Assembly: GCF_003130585.1 (NCBI RefSeq)
Contig: NZ_QFKX01000001.1
Span: forward strand, 62,001-126,000
Length of the DNA: 64,000 nucleotides
Source: Brachybacterium endophyticum
Lineage (GTDB): Bacteria; Actinomycetota; Actinomycetes; Actinomycetales; Dermabacteraceae
Reading direction: 5' to 3'
In this document: positions 1 through 8,428 of the stretch, piece by piece
How positions within the stretch are numbered: the first letter of the stretch is position 1
How the letters are laid out: each line of letters begins with the position of its first letter
Program-made: the position numbers and the translations under genes
The notes under the pieces: generated by a model
Told to the model about the DNA's origin: nothing
Database searches by the model: none
What the model saw: the letters and a program-made list of their open reading frames with translations, nothing else

Positions 1-1185
1 TTCACCATCGACTCGGTCTTCCCCGCCTTCACCCGGATCGGCGCGGAGTTCGGCCAGTCCGAAGGGGCCCTCCAGCAGCTCGTCTCGGCCTACCTCGCGG
101 CCTTCGCGATCATGTCGATCTTCCACGGTCCGCTCTCGGACGCCCTGGGTCGGCGGCGGGTGATGCTCGTCGGCCTCACGATCTACGTGATCGCCATGTT
201 CGCGTGCGTCGTGACCCCCTCCTTCGGCGTCCTCGTGCTGCTGCGCGTCCTGCAGGGCGCGAGCGCCGGCGCGGCCACCATCATCTCCCGCGTGATGGTG
301 CGCGACCTCTTCAGCGGAGCCCAGGCACAGCGGCTGATGGCGCAGGTCATGGCGATCTTCTCGATCGCCCCGGCGCTCGCCCCCGTGCTCGGCGGATGGC
401 TTCTGCTGCTCGGGGACTGGCGCTGGGTGTTCGCCGGCGTCGGGCTCTACGGGGTGCTCGCGCTCGTGGTGACCCTCCTGCTGCCCGAGACCCTCCCGCC
501 CGAGCGGCGCACCCCGCTGCGGGTGCGTGCGCTGCTGGGATCGCTCGCCCACGTGGGCGCCTCCCCGCTGATGATCCGCCTGGCGGTCGCCACCGCCTTC
601 GGGTTCGCCGCGCAGTCCCTGTTCATCGCCTCGGCGCAGATCATCGTGGTGCGTCTGCTGGGGCTCGGGGAGCAGGACTTCTGGGTGCTGTTCGTCCCGC
701 TGATCATCGGCATGTTCACCGGTGCCCAGACCGTCGGCCGGCTCGCCGATCGGATGCCCCGTGCCCGCATGATCACCATCGGCTACGTCGCGACCGTCGG
801 CGCGACCGCCGTGAACCTGCTGCTGGTCGCCCTCGCCCCCGCGCCCGACGGCACCATCGGGCCCTCGCTGATCCCTGCCCTCGTGGGCCCGCTGCTGATC
901 GGCTTCACCGTCTCCCTGGTCTTCGCGCCCCTGCAGCTGGAGATCATGGACCTGTTCCCCCGGGCGCGCGGCTCGGCCGCCTCGCTGGGCACCTTCTTCT
1001 CCCTCGTGCTGAACGCCCTGCTCGCCGGGGTGGTGGCGCCCCTGGTGACCGGGAGCCTGACCACGCTCGGTGCGAGCGCGCTGGCTTTCGCGGCCGCCGG
1101 CACGCTGCTGTGGTCCTGGCACCTCGCGGCCACGCGGGGGCGCGGAGCGGCAGCCGTCGAGGACGGCGAGGTGGTGGGGGAGTGA
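1..1185 (+). CDS. MFS multidrug efflux transporter, Bcr/CflA type (5' end cut)
   Basis: The reading frame is open from base 1, so the start lies outside the window; 394 residues are visible. The first residues run through a periplasmic loop and TM2 into GPLSDALGRRR, the MFS loop 2-3 signature (G-x-L-S-D-x-x-G-R-R-x). Many hydrophobic segments follow, and the length matches the Bcr/CflA drug:H+ antiporters (about 400 residues) after a short missing N-terminus. Members export chloramphenicol, bicyclomycin or sulfonamides, but the substrate cannot be read from sequence. The hydrophilic acidic tail is short. A GC-rich hairpin follows the stop directly, so the gene is probably the last of its transcript. 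Family confident, substrate unknown. Confidence 0.85.
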   Translation, partial: FTIDSVFPAFTRIGAEFGQSEGALQQLVSAYLAAFAIMSIFHGPLSDALGRRRVMLVGLTIYVIAMFACVVTPSFGVLVLLRVLQGASAGAATIISRVMVRDLFSGAQAQRLMAQVMAIFSIAPALAPVLGGWLLLLGDWRWVFAGVGLYGVLALVVTLLLPETLPPERRTPLRVRALLGSLAHVGASPLMIRLAVATAFGFAAQSLFIASAQIIVVRLLGLGEQDFWVLFVPLIIGMFTGAQTVGRLADRMPRARMITIGYVATVGATAVNLLLVALAPAPDGTIGPSLIPALVGPLLIGFTVSLVFAPLQLEIMDLFPRARGSAASLGTFFSLVLNALLAGVVAPLVTGSLTTLGASALAFAAAGTLLWSWHLAATRGRGAAAVEDGEVVGE

Positions 1186-1219
1186 GCGGGCGCCGCGGGC
1201 ATCCGCGGCAGACGCCCGC
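1186..1219 (+). terminator. GC-rich hairpin after MFS gene, possible terminator
   Basis: GCGGGCG (1186-1192) pairs with CGCCCGC (1213-1219), and an inner CCGCGG (1193-1198) pairs with CCGCGG (1203-1208) around a GCAT loop, with a 4-nt bulge on the right arm. It starts on the base after the TGA stop. There is no T-tract, as is common in actinobacterial terminators, so function is inferred from position. Confidence 0.45.
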
Positions 1220-1237
1220 CGCCGACCCGGGCACCCC

Positions 1238-1266
1238 TTGACCCCGCCCTCTCGCGGGCCGACGAT
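1238..1266 (+). promoter_or_regulatory. Possible promoter of formaldehyde dehydrogenase gene
   Basis: TTGACC (1238-1243) resembles a -35 box and is followed after 17 bp by GACGAT, which matches only 3 of 6 bases of a -10 box. It lies 63 bp upstream of the ATG at 1329. Weak evidence. Confidence 0.25.
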
Positions 1267-1328
1267 ATCGGCAGGACGCGGGACAACGAGGTCGTACGCG
1301 TCGACGCGGAAGGCGAGGAGGCCATCCC

Positions 1329-2555
1329 ATGGCGAACAATCGAGCAGTCGCGTACAAGGGAGCGGGGAAGGTCGAGGTCATCGACATCGACTACCCCACC
1401 TACGAGCTCAAGGACGGGCCCGGGGTGAACCCGGCGAACGTCGGCCGGAAGCTCCCGCACGGGGCGATCCTCAAGGTCGTCACCACCAACATCTGCGGCT
1501 CGGACCAGCACATGGTCCGCGGCCGCACCACGGCCCCCGAAGGGCTCGTGCTGGGCCACGAGATCACCGGCGAAGTGGTCGACGTGGGGCCGGGCGTCGA
1601 GTTCATCAAGACCGGTGACCTGGTCTCGGTGCCGTTCAACATCGCTTGCGGGCGGTGCGTGAACTGCAAGACCGGTCGCACCGAGATCTGTCTGAACGTG
1701 AACCCCGACCGCCCCGGCAGCGCCTACGGGTACGTGGACATGGGCGGCTGGGTCGGCGGGCAGGCCGAATACGTCCTGGTGCCCTACGCCGACTGGAACC
1801 TGCTGAAGTTCCCCGACAAGGACCAGGCGCTGGAGAAGATCCTCGACCTCACGATGCTCTCGGACATCCTCCCCACCGGGTACCACGGCGCCGTCAGCGC
1901 CGGGGTGGGCCCCGGCAGCTCCGTCTACATCGCGGGAGCGGGGCCCGTGGGGCTCGCGGCCGCCGTCGGCGCGCAGCTGCTGGGAGCGGCGGTGGTGATC
2001 GTGGCCGACATGCAGAAGGAGCGCCTGGAGGGCGCCCGCGCCTTCGGCTGCGAGACCATCGACGTCTCCGAACAGGACCCGCGCGAGGCGATCGCGAAGA
2101 TCCTGGGCCGCGAGGAGGTCGACTGCGGTGTCGACGCCGTGGGCTTCGAGGCCAAGGGTCACGGTCACGACGCGCAGGAGGCGCCCGCGACCGTGTTGAA
2201 CTCGCTGATGGACGTCACCAAGGCGGGCGGTGCGCTCGGCATCCCCGGGCTCTACGTCACCGGCGATCCGGGCGGCGTGGACGAGGCCGCGAAGGAGGGG
2301 TCGCTCTCCCTGCGCCTCGGCCTGGGCTGGGCGAAGTCGCTCTCCTTCACCACCGGCCAGTGCCCCGTCATGCGGTACCACCGGCGACTGATGGAGGCGA
2401 TCCTCCACGACAAGGTGCACATCGCCGACGCCGTCCACGCCACCGTCATCTCCCTGGACGACGCCCCCGACGGCTACGCCCAGTTCGACGCGGGCGCCGC
2501 CAAGAAGTTCGTCATCGACCCGCACGGGACGACAGGGCTCGCCACGGCGAGCTGA
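1329..2555 (+). CDS. fdhA: Glutathione-independent formaldehyde dehydrogenase (zinc MDR family)
   Basis: A 408-residue cytosolic enzyme that oxidises formaldehyde to formate with NAD. The sequence carries ICGSDQH with Cys56, GHE with His77, and Asp179, which align at a constant offset of 10 with the catalytic zinc ligands Cys46, His67 and Asp169 of Pseudomonas putida FDH. The structural zinc cysteines are 107, 110, 113 and 121. The Rossmann GAGPVG is at 203-208. The long insert after the zinc lobe and the length (about 400) separate it from ordinary alcohol dehydrogenases of about 350 residues. The start is preceded by AAGGCGAGGAGG at 1310-1321. It stands alone between the efflux gene and an EEP hydrolase. 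Aldehyde dismutase activity is possible in this subfamily. Confidence 0.92.
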   Translation: MANNRAVAYKGAGKVEVIDIDYPTYELKDGPGVNPANVGRKLPHGAILKVVTTNICGSDQHMVRGRTTAPEGLVLGHEITGEVVDVGPGVEFIKTGDLVSVPFNIACGRCVNCKTGRTEICLNVNPDRPGSAYGYVDMGGWVGGQAEYVLVPYADWNLLKFPDKDQALEKILDLTMLSDILPTGYHGAVSAGVGPGSSVYIAGAGPVGLAAAVGAQLLGAAVVIVADMQKERLEGARAFGCETIDVSEQDPREAIAKILGREEVDCGVDAVGFEAKGHGHDAQEAPATVLNSLMDVTKAGGALGIPGLYVTGDPGGVDEAAKEGSLSLRLGLGWAKSLSFTTGQCPVMRYHRRLMEAILHDKVHIADAVHATVISLDDAPDGYAQFDAGAAKKFVIDPHGTTGLATAS

Positions 2556-2601
2556 ACCCAGCGTGGCCCCGGGTCTGAGGGCGTCATGGAACACTCGTGC
2601 C

Positions 2602-3426
2602 ATGAGAGTCGCGACGCTCAACACCTGGGGCCCGCGGGGCGACTGGGACTCCCGACGGGCGTCCATGAGGCGCGAGCTCGCCAGGATCGATGCGGACGTC
2701 CTGACGCTGCAGGAGACCGTGCTGACGGACGACCTCGACCAGGTCGAGCAGATCTTGCCCGCCGGGTACCACGTCGCGCAGCAGACCGATCGCGAGAGCG
2801 GCGGGCGCGGGGTCCCCCCGGGGCAGGGGATCAGCACCGCTTCCCGCTGGCCCTTCGGCGAGGTGATCGAGCTCGACCTGCACGTGACCGATCGGACCGG
2901 CGACTTCGCCTGTGCCGCGCTGGTCACGGAGATCCTGGCGCCGCAGCCGCTCGGCCGCCTCTGGGTGGCGAACCATTTCCCGGACTACCAGCTCGATCAT
3001 GAGCGCGAGCGCGTCCTCCAGGGAGCCGTCGTCGCAGAGGCGCTCGAGCGGTTGGTCGAGGAGAAGCCGGGTCACGTCATCGTCGCCGGGGACATGGATG
3101 CCGACCCGTGGTCCGACAGTCTCCGTTTCTGGACAGGTCGGCATGTGGTGGGGGAGCTGTCCGTCTGTTACCGGTCTGCTGTGGAAGCCGTGCACGGGCT
3201 CCGTCCGGCCGAGACCTATCTGCCCCAGAACCCGTTCCAGGCGGATCCCGACTGGCCGTTCCGTGCCATCGACCATGTGCTCGTGCGTTGCGGCGCGGCT
3301 GGCCCGACACTTCTCGCGCGCTCGTGTCGTCGTGCCTTCGACACCGGCCCCTCCACGGTCAGCGATCACTACGGCCTGGTCGTCGACTACGAGGCCGCAC
3401 CTGCCACGGCCCCTCTCGATCACTGA
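2602..3426 (+). CDS. Endonuclease/exonuclease/phosphatase (EEP) family protein
   Basis: 274 residues from the ATG at 2602, chosen because the protein then opens with MRVATLNTWGPRG, the N-terminal beta strand and Asn motif of the EEP fold; an upstream in-frame start at 2563 would add 13 unrelated residues. Further EEP motifs are LQETV (catalytic Glu), GDMDADPWSD (Asp/Asn pair), DHVLVR and SDHYGLVV (C-terminal catalytic His). These proteins are Mg-dependent phosphodiesterases acting on DNA, phosphoinositides or sphingomyelin. No signal peptide is seen, so it is probably cytosolic. The substrate cannot be assigned. It starts 46 bp after fdhA and may share its transcript. Confidence 0.85.
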   Translation: MRVATLNTWGPRGDWDSRRASMRRELARIDADVLTLQETVLTDDLDQVEQILPAGYHVAQQTDRESGGRGVPPGQGISTASRWPFGEVIELDLHVTDRTGDFACAALVTEILAPQPLGRLWVANHFPDYQLDHERERVLQGAVVAEALERLVEEKPGHVIVAGDMDADPWSDSLRFWTGRHVVGELSVCYRSAVEAVHGLRPAETYLPQNPFQADPDWPFRAIDHVLVRCGAAGPTLLARSCRRAFDTGPSTVSDHYGLVVDYEAAPATAPLDH

Positions 3427-3475
3427 GACGGTCCCGCACGGGTAGAACTGTTCTCGCGGTACTCCCGGCGTCAGC

Positions 3476-4711
3476 TCACCGCACGGTGGGGGAGAGCTCC
3501 CGGCCCAGGTACAGGGTCGCCGCGCCGATCGCGCCGACGTCGTCGCCGAAGGCCGAGGAGCTGATGGTGACGCCGCGCCGCCCGCCGTTGCCCTGCATGG
3601 CCCGCTCGAGCACGTGAGGCATCGACAGGGGTTCGAGGGCGCGCCAGTAGGGGCCGCCGATGATCACCCGATGCGGATCGTGGATGCCGATCAGGGTGCG
3701 CAGGGCCTCCCCGAGAGCGGTGCCGTGCTCGCGCGCGATCTGTGAGCCCAGGGGGTCGCCCGCGGTCGCCGCTGCCAGAAGGGCATCCAGGCGCTCGCCG
3801 TCGTCCGCGACCTCGGAAGGGTCCGTCGTGCCCGGGCCGGTGCCGGTCCCGGCCGCATCGAAACGGCTCAGCATCGCCCGGACGTCGGTGAAGACGGACA
3901 GGCAGGCACGGCGGCCGCAGCCGCACAGGGGCCCGTCCAACCCGGTGGGCAGGTGCCCGATCTCGCCTGCCTGCGTGGTCGATCCGCGCTGGACGCGGCC
4001 ACGGCTCGCGACCGCCGAGCCGATGCCGGCGCTGACGTAGATGTAGAGCACGGTCTGCTCGCTGAGGCGATCGCCCGCCCAGATCTCCGCAGCGAGGGCG
4101 GCATTGGTGTCCTTGTCGAGCACCGCCGGACGACCCGTGGCGTGCGAGAGCATCTCCGCCAGCGAGCTGTTCCACCAGCCCGGCATCCACGGCGGATCCA
4201 CCAGCACGCCGCGCCGCGAGTCCAGGCCGCCAGGGGCCGCCACCCCGATCCCGAGCAGCACGTCGCTCGCCCTCTGCCCGCTGGGGGAGTGCCAGCCCTC
4301 GCCGTGCAGGGAGGCGAGCAGTTCCTCGAGCCCCTCGGCGATGCGGTGAACGCCGGCATCGGGGTCGGTGCCGGGCGGGCCGATCGCCCTCTCGGCGACG
4401 ACGTTCGCACCCAGGTCGACCATGACCAGGGAGATCCCTGCCGGGTCGAGGTGCACGCCCGCTGCCAGGAGGGACGAGGGTGAGACCCGCAGGACGGTCC
4501 GCGGCTTGCCGCGGCCCTCCCCTCGGGTGCCGTCCGTCTCGACCAGTCCCCGCTCCATGAGGCGCCGGGTGATCAGGCTGACCGCCTGGCGCGAGAGACC
4601 GCTGCGACGGACGACCTCGGACTGCGAGCTGCCCTCGGGCGCGTTGCGGATCGCATCGAGCACCACGAGCTCGTTCTTGGCGCCGATATCCGGCATGGAC
4701 GATCCGCGCAC
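3476..4711 (-). CDS. ROK family transcriptional repressor
   Basis: 411 residues from a GTG at 4711, preferred over the ATG five codons later because GGAGGG lies 7 nt upstream of the GTG but about 22 nt from the ATG. Residues of about 10-60 form a MarR-like winged helix (SQSEVVRRSGLSRQAVSLITRRL is split here as SQSEVVRRSGL and SRQAVSLITRRL). The rest is the ROK sugar-kinase-like fold with GIGVAAPGGLD, DKDTNAALAAEIWAG and the cysteine zinc motif LCGCGRRACL. It faces the divergent ABC operon across a 292-bp spacer with an operator-like inverted repeat, so it most likely represses that operon and responds to its sugar. The sugar is unknown. Confidence 0.9.
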   Translation of the reverse strand: MRGSSMPDIGAKNELVVLDAIRNAPEGSSQSEVVRRSGLSRQAVSLITRRLMERGLVETDGTRGEGRGKPRTVLRVSPSSLLAAGVHLDPAGISLVMVDLGANVVAERAIGPPGTDPDAGVHRIAEGLEELLASLHGEGWHSPSGQRASDVLLGIGVAAPGGLDSRRGVLVDPPWMPGWWNSSLAEMLSHATGRPAVLDKDTNAALAAEIWAGDRLSEQTVLYIYVSAGIGSAVASRGRVQRGSTTQAGEIGHLPTGLDGPLCGCGRRACLSVFTDVRAMLSRFDAAGTGTGPGTTDPSEVADDGERLDALLAAATAGDPLGSQIAREHGTALGEALRTLIGIHDPHRVIIGGPYWRALEPLSMPHVLERAMQGNGGRRGVTISSSAFGDDVGAIGAATLYLGRELSPTVR

Positions 4712-4748
4712 GGGCTCTCCCTCCACCGCGGGGCGAGCCCCGTTGCCT

Positions 4749-4769
4749 TTAGTCCAACAGTGTGAGTAA
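4749..4769. promoter_or_regulatory. Candidate ROK operator between regulator and ABC operon
   Basis: An imperfect 21-bp inverted repeat with outer half-sites TTAGTC and GAGTAA, 7 of 10 base pairs symmetric about position 4759. TTAGT...ACTAA-like repeats are typical of actinobacterial ROK operators. It lies 38 bp from the ROK GTG and 235 bp from the first permease. The rest of the 4712-5003 spacer shows only the ribosome site AAGGAACC before 5004. Confidence 0.5.
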
Positions 4770-5003
4770 TGTACGTCACCGACGGATGCGGAAGCACCCG
4801 CATCGCCTCGGCGCCCATGCCGATCCTCGTTCCGGACCACGCATGCTTCAGGACCGGGGCGGGCACCCGCAGGCCTCTCGACATCGCCGTCGGGCCCGCG
4901 ACCGCAGTTCCGCTCTCCCACCCCATCGTTTCCGCTCCGACTTCCACGTGAGCAGTGACCGGCGCGCCGATGACGGCCCGCCGAGATCGAGGAAGGAACC
5001 ACG

Positions 5004-5999
5004 ATGAGTGTCACCGACACCGTCGGCCCGACGGCCGGCCCCCCGCGCACCATCAACGCCGGGGGCCAGTCCGCGCCACCACCGCCCCCGCGCCGCTCGC
5101 GCGGGCTGAACGTCGGTCAGCGTCGCAAGCTGCGCACCGGCCTGCTGTTCATCTCCCCGTGGATCATCGGGGTACTGATCTTCATCATCTACCCGGTCGT
5201 GTACTCGATCGCCCTGAGCTTCACCCGCTACTCGGGTATGGAGGCCCCCACCTGGGTGGGCATCCAGAACTACGTCACGGCGTTCACGGATCCGATGGTC
5301 GGCAAGGCTGCCTCCAACACGATCTTCTACGCGATCATCGCCGTGCCGCTGGGGCTTCTCATCGCCCTGGCCCTCGCGATCGCCATGAACCAGAACGTTC
5401 GAGAGGTCGCCTGGTACCGGACGATCTTCTACGCCCCCTCATTGATCCCTGCCTTCGCGATGTCGTTCATCTTCATCGTGTTCCTGAACCCGCAGTTCGG
5501 CGTGTTCAACCAGGTGCTGAATCTGTTCGGTGGCGCGAACGTGAACCTGCTGGGCGATCCGACGGGCGTCAAGATCGCGATCATCCTGATGGCGCAGCTG
5601 GGTGCGGGCAACGCCGCACTGATCTTCCTCGCCGGTCTGCGGAACATCCCGAAGACCATCTACGAAGCAGCTCGTGTCGACGGCGCCAGCCCGTTGCGCC
5701 AGTTCTTCGCGATCACGTTCCCGCTGCTCTCCCCGGTGCTCCTGTTCAACCTGATCACGGGGATCTCGGGTTCGCTCCAGGTCTTCACGGAGGCCTTCAT
5801 CGTCACGAACGGCACCGGAGACCCCGACGCCGGTGCGCTGTTCTACATGATGTACCTCTACAAGAACGCCTTCGGCTTCGCCGAGCTCGGCTACGCCTCG
5901 GCGCTCGCGGTGATCCTGTTCCTGGTGGGCCTCGCACTGGCCCTGCTCGTCTACTGGCTCTCGCGCCGGTTCGTGAACTACGACGTGGAGGCCGGCTGA
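5004..5999 (+). CDS. Sugar ABC transporter permease (MalF/UgpA type)
   Basis: 331 residues. A Pro-rich cytoplasmic N-terminus of about 38 residues is followed by six predicted membrane segments. The ATPase-coupling EAA loop reads EAARVDGASPLRQFF near residues 220-235, followed by the conserved FPLL. The start has AAGGAACC 5 nt upstream. It is the first gene of the operon and overlaps the next permease at TGATG (5997-6001). It should form the membrane channel with the MalG-type subunit and take substrate from one of the two lipoproteins. No ATPase gene accompanies the operon, as is usual for actinobacterial CUT1 systems that share an MsmK-like ATPase encoded elsewhere. Confidence 0.93.
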   Translation: MSVTDTVGPTAGPPRTINAGGQSAPPPPPRRSRGLNVGQRRKLRTGLLFISPWIIGVLIFIIYPVVYSIALSFTRYSGMEAPTWVGIQNYVTAFTDPMVGKAASNTIFYAIIAVPLGLLIALALAIAMNQNVREVAWYRTIFYAPSLIPAFAMSFIFIVFLNPQFGVFNQVLNLFGGANVNLLGDPTGVKIAIILMAQLGAGNAALIFLAGLRNIPKTIYEAARVDGASPLRQFFAITFPLLSPVLLFNLITGISGSLQVFTEAFIVTNGTGDPDAGALFYMMYLYKNAFGFAELGYASALAVILFLVGLALALLVYWLSRRFVNYDVEAG

Positions 6000-6919
6000 T
6001 GAGCAGCATGATCCAGACTCCTGCGGAGAACATCGCCCCGCAGCGCAAGAAGGCCAACGCCGAGCAGTACAACCGCCGTGCCGACGGCACCAAGCGCTCG
6101 TGGCACTCCACGCTGATCGCACGCATCGTGATGATCATCCTCAGCATCCTGTTCCTGATGCCGCTCTACTGGATGATCGTCTCCGCGCTGAAGTCCAACG
6201 AGGAGCTCGCCAAGTTCCCGCCCACGCTGTTCCCGAACAACATCGAGTTCGGCAACTTCGTCAAGGCCATCACGGCCATGCCGTTCCTGCAGTTCTTCGC
6301 GAACTCCGCGATCATCACGATCTCCGTCGTGATCCTGTCGGTGATCTCGAACTTCATCATCGCGTACGGATTCGCCTGCATCGACTGGCCCGGCAGGGAC
6401 AAGATCTTCTACGTCGTGATCGCGACGCTGTTCCTTCCGTTCCCGGTCACCCTCATCCCGATGTTCGACATGTGGGCGCGACTCGGTCTCGTGAACACCC
6501 TGTTCCCGCTGATCCTGCCCGCGATGTTCGGCAGCGCCTTCTTCGTCTTCCTGCTGCGGCAGTTCCTCAAGCAGATTCCGCAGCCGATGCTCGACGCGGC
6601 TCGCGTGGACGGCGCGAGCGAGTGGACGATCCTGTGGCGCATCGCGTTCCCGACCGCGATGCCGGCGCTCACCACGGTGGCGATCTTCTCGGCCGTGGGC
6701 TCCTGGAACGACTTCATGGGACCGCTGATCTACCTGCAGGACCAGAAGGTGCAGACGCTCTCGATCGGTCTGCAGACCTTCCGCTCCGTGAATGCGCAGG
6801 ACGTCACCTTCAACCAGCTGATGGCTGCCTCGTTCCTGGTGATCCTGCCGCTGCTGCTGCTCTTCTTCATCTTCCAGCGGTACTTCATCCGCGGCATCAC
6901 GATCGGAGGCTTCAAGTGA
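5999..6919 (+). CDS. Sugar ABC transporter permease (MalG/UgpE type)
   Basis: 306 residues starting at the ATG that overlaps the stop of the upstream permease, so translation is coupled. A hydrophilic N-terminus of about 35 residues precedes six membrane segments. The EAA loop is present as DAARVDGASEWTILWRIAFP near residues 198-217, and the C-terminus RYFIRGITIGGFK is the classic MalG-type ending (G-x-x-x-G-x-x-K). It is the second half of the import channel and the partner of the gene at 5004. The substrate is unknown but should be a carbohydrate, given the ROK regulator and the two Gfo/Idh dehydrogenases in the same cluster. Confidence 0.93.
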   Translation: MSSMIQTPAENIAPQRKKANAEQYNRRADGTKRSWHSTLIARIVMIILSILFLMPLYWMIVSALKSNEELAKFPPTLFPNNIEFGNFVKAITAMPFLQFFANSAIITISVVILSVISNFIIAYGFACIDWPGRDKIFYVVIATLFLPFPVTLIPMFDMWARLGLVNTLFPLILPAMFGSAFFVFLLRQFLKQIPQPMLDAARVDGASEWTILWRIAFPTAMPALTTVAIFSAVGSWNDFMGPLIYLQDQKVQTLSIGLQTFRSVNAQDVTFNQLMAASFLVILPLLLLFFIFQRYFIRGITIGGFK

Positions 6920-8292
6920 TCTCTCGACGATCATTCCTGGCCGGCGCCGGCGCGGCCGGTGCGGCCGTCGGTCTCGGAGCCTGTGCGTCGTCCCCGGCCG
7001 CCGGGCCCAACGTGGTCAGCTACTGGGGGCTGGGTGCGGCCGACGTCGACAAGGACAACCAGGTCATCGACGCCTTCAAGAAGACCGACGCGGGCAAGAA
7101 CGCGGAGATCTACGTCGACCAGGTGCCCTCGAGCGGCGTCGCCGACATGAGTCAGATCATCACCGCTGTCCGCGGTGGGACGGCTCCGGACGTCTGGTGG
7201 ATGGACCGCTTCAACGGCGTCCAGAATGCCTCGATCGGACTGCTCGAACCCATCGATCCACTGATCGAGAAGTACGAGGACGTCTCTCCGGAGGAGTTCA
7301 AGTCCCAGTGGATCCAGTTCGCCATCGACGAGCTCACCTACGACGGGACCCTGTACGGACTGCCTTCCACCACCGATGCCCGAGGGCTGCTGTACAACGA
7401 GGACGTCCTCAAGGACGCGGGAGTGGACCTCGGCTTGTTCGACTGGACGAAGCACGTCATCACCTGGGACGAACTGGGTGAGGCGTGCGAGAAGATCGTC
7501 AAGATCGACAAGAAGGGCAACTACGAGCGCTTCGGCTTCGCGCCGTGGCTCTCGGAGGGCTGGCCCTACACCTGGGGCTTCGGGCTCGATGCGCAGGCAT
7601 ACGACAACAAGACGTCCACGGTCACGCTCGATTCCCCGGAGTGGGAGTCCGTCTACAAGCTCTATGCGGACTGGGCGGAGATGTATCCGTACGCCTCGGT
7701 GGATGCCTTCTTCGCGACCTACCAGCCCCCGAACGCCCCGCCTTCCCAGACGGCGATGTTCAGCGGCCGACTGGGCGTGGACACCACCGGCCCCTGGCAG
7801 ATCAGCGCGAACGAGAAATACGCGCCCAAGCTGCCGCTGAAGTACACGTATCTGCCGGTCGCGAAGGAGGGGGACCCCACCTACACGTGGTCCGGTGGGC
7901 AGTGCCTCGTGATCCCCAAGGGCGCGAACATCACCAAGACCCTCTGGGAGTTCATGAAGTTCTACGCCGGCTACGGGGGTCAGAGCATCGTGGTGCCGCA
8001 GTTCGGCAATCTGCCGACGAACATCAAGGCGATCCAGGAGAAGAAGTACAACCCCAAGGCGGAGATCTTCCGCAAGATGCTGCCGAACTCCACCTCGCGG
8101 CCCCCGCTGCCCGTCGGTTCGGCCATGTGGGACACCCTGACCCGTACTAAGAGCTCGGTCGCGCTGGGGTCCTCGACGGCGAAGCAGGCCGTGGAGTCCA
8201 ACCAGCAGCTCATCGCTCCGAAGATGGAGCTCTTCCCCGGCTACAAGATGCCGGACACCTACGGGAAGCCCAGTCCGATCGACAGCAAGTAA
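6916..8292 (+). CDS. Extracellular sugar-binding lipoprotein, first of tandem pair
   Basis: 458 residues from a GTG at 6916 overlapping the permease stop as GTGA. The N-terminus VISRRSFLAGAGAAG is a twin-arginine signal, and the lipobox GLGAC places the lipidated Cys at 23. The mature part is a family 1 solute-binding protein with TAPDVWWMDRFN near residue 95 and a large C-terminal lobe. It should sit on the outer face of the membrane and feed the two permeases. The next gene encodes a close paralogue (conserved blocks such as SSGVADMSQIITAVRGGTAP against SSGSADMSQIITAVRGGTAP), so the pair arose by tandem duplication. Ligand unknown. Confidence 0.93.
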   Translation: MISRRSFLAGAGAAGAAVGLGACASSPAAGPNVVSYWGLGAADVDKDNQVIDAFKKTDAGKNAEIYVDQVPSSGVADMSQIITAVRGGTAPDVWWMDRFNGVQNASIGLLEPIDPLIEKYEDVSPEEFKSQWIQFAIDELTYDGTLYGLPSTTDARGLLYNEDVLKDAGVDLGLFDWTKHVITWDELGEACEKIVKIDKKGNYERFGFAPWLSEGWPYTWGFGLDAQAYDNKTSTVTLDSPEWESVYKLYADWAEMYPYASVDAFFATYQPPNAPPSQTAMFSGRLGVDTTGPWQISANEKYAPKLPLKYTYLPVAKEGDPTYTWSGGQCLVIPKGANITKTLWEFMKFYAGYGGQSIVVPQFGNLPTNIKAIQEKKYNPKAEIFRKMLPNSTSRPPLPVGSAMWDTLTRTKSSVALGSSTAKQAVESNQQLIAPKMELFPGYKMPDTYGKPSPIDSK

Positions 8293-8428
8293 CCGGAGCG
8301 GGGCATCCGCCGGAGTCGCCTTCGACGAGTGCCCCGTCCGATCCGTTCCGGCCGGCGAGCGGGGACGATCGGCCGGAACAGCGGCGACAGCCCCTGCTCC
8401 GACGAGAGTGCATCAGAGAGGAGGCCTC

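Noticed and set aside
783..2927. A 714-codon open frame on the minus strand across the MFS and fdhA genes
   Set aside because: It is antisense to two well-supported genes, has no family motifs, and its Gly/Val/Asp-rich composition is what the complement of GC-rich coding DNA gives.
8299..8336. Hairpin between the two binding-protein genes as a full terminator
   Set aside because: Only a 7-bp stem with a 24-nt loop and no U-tract; at most an attenuator.
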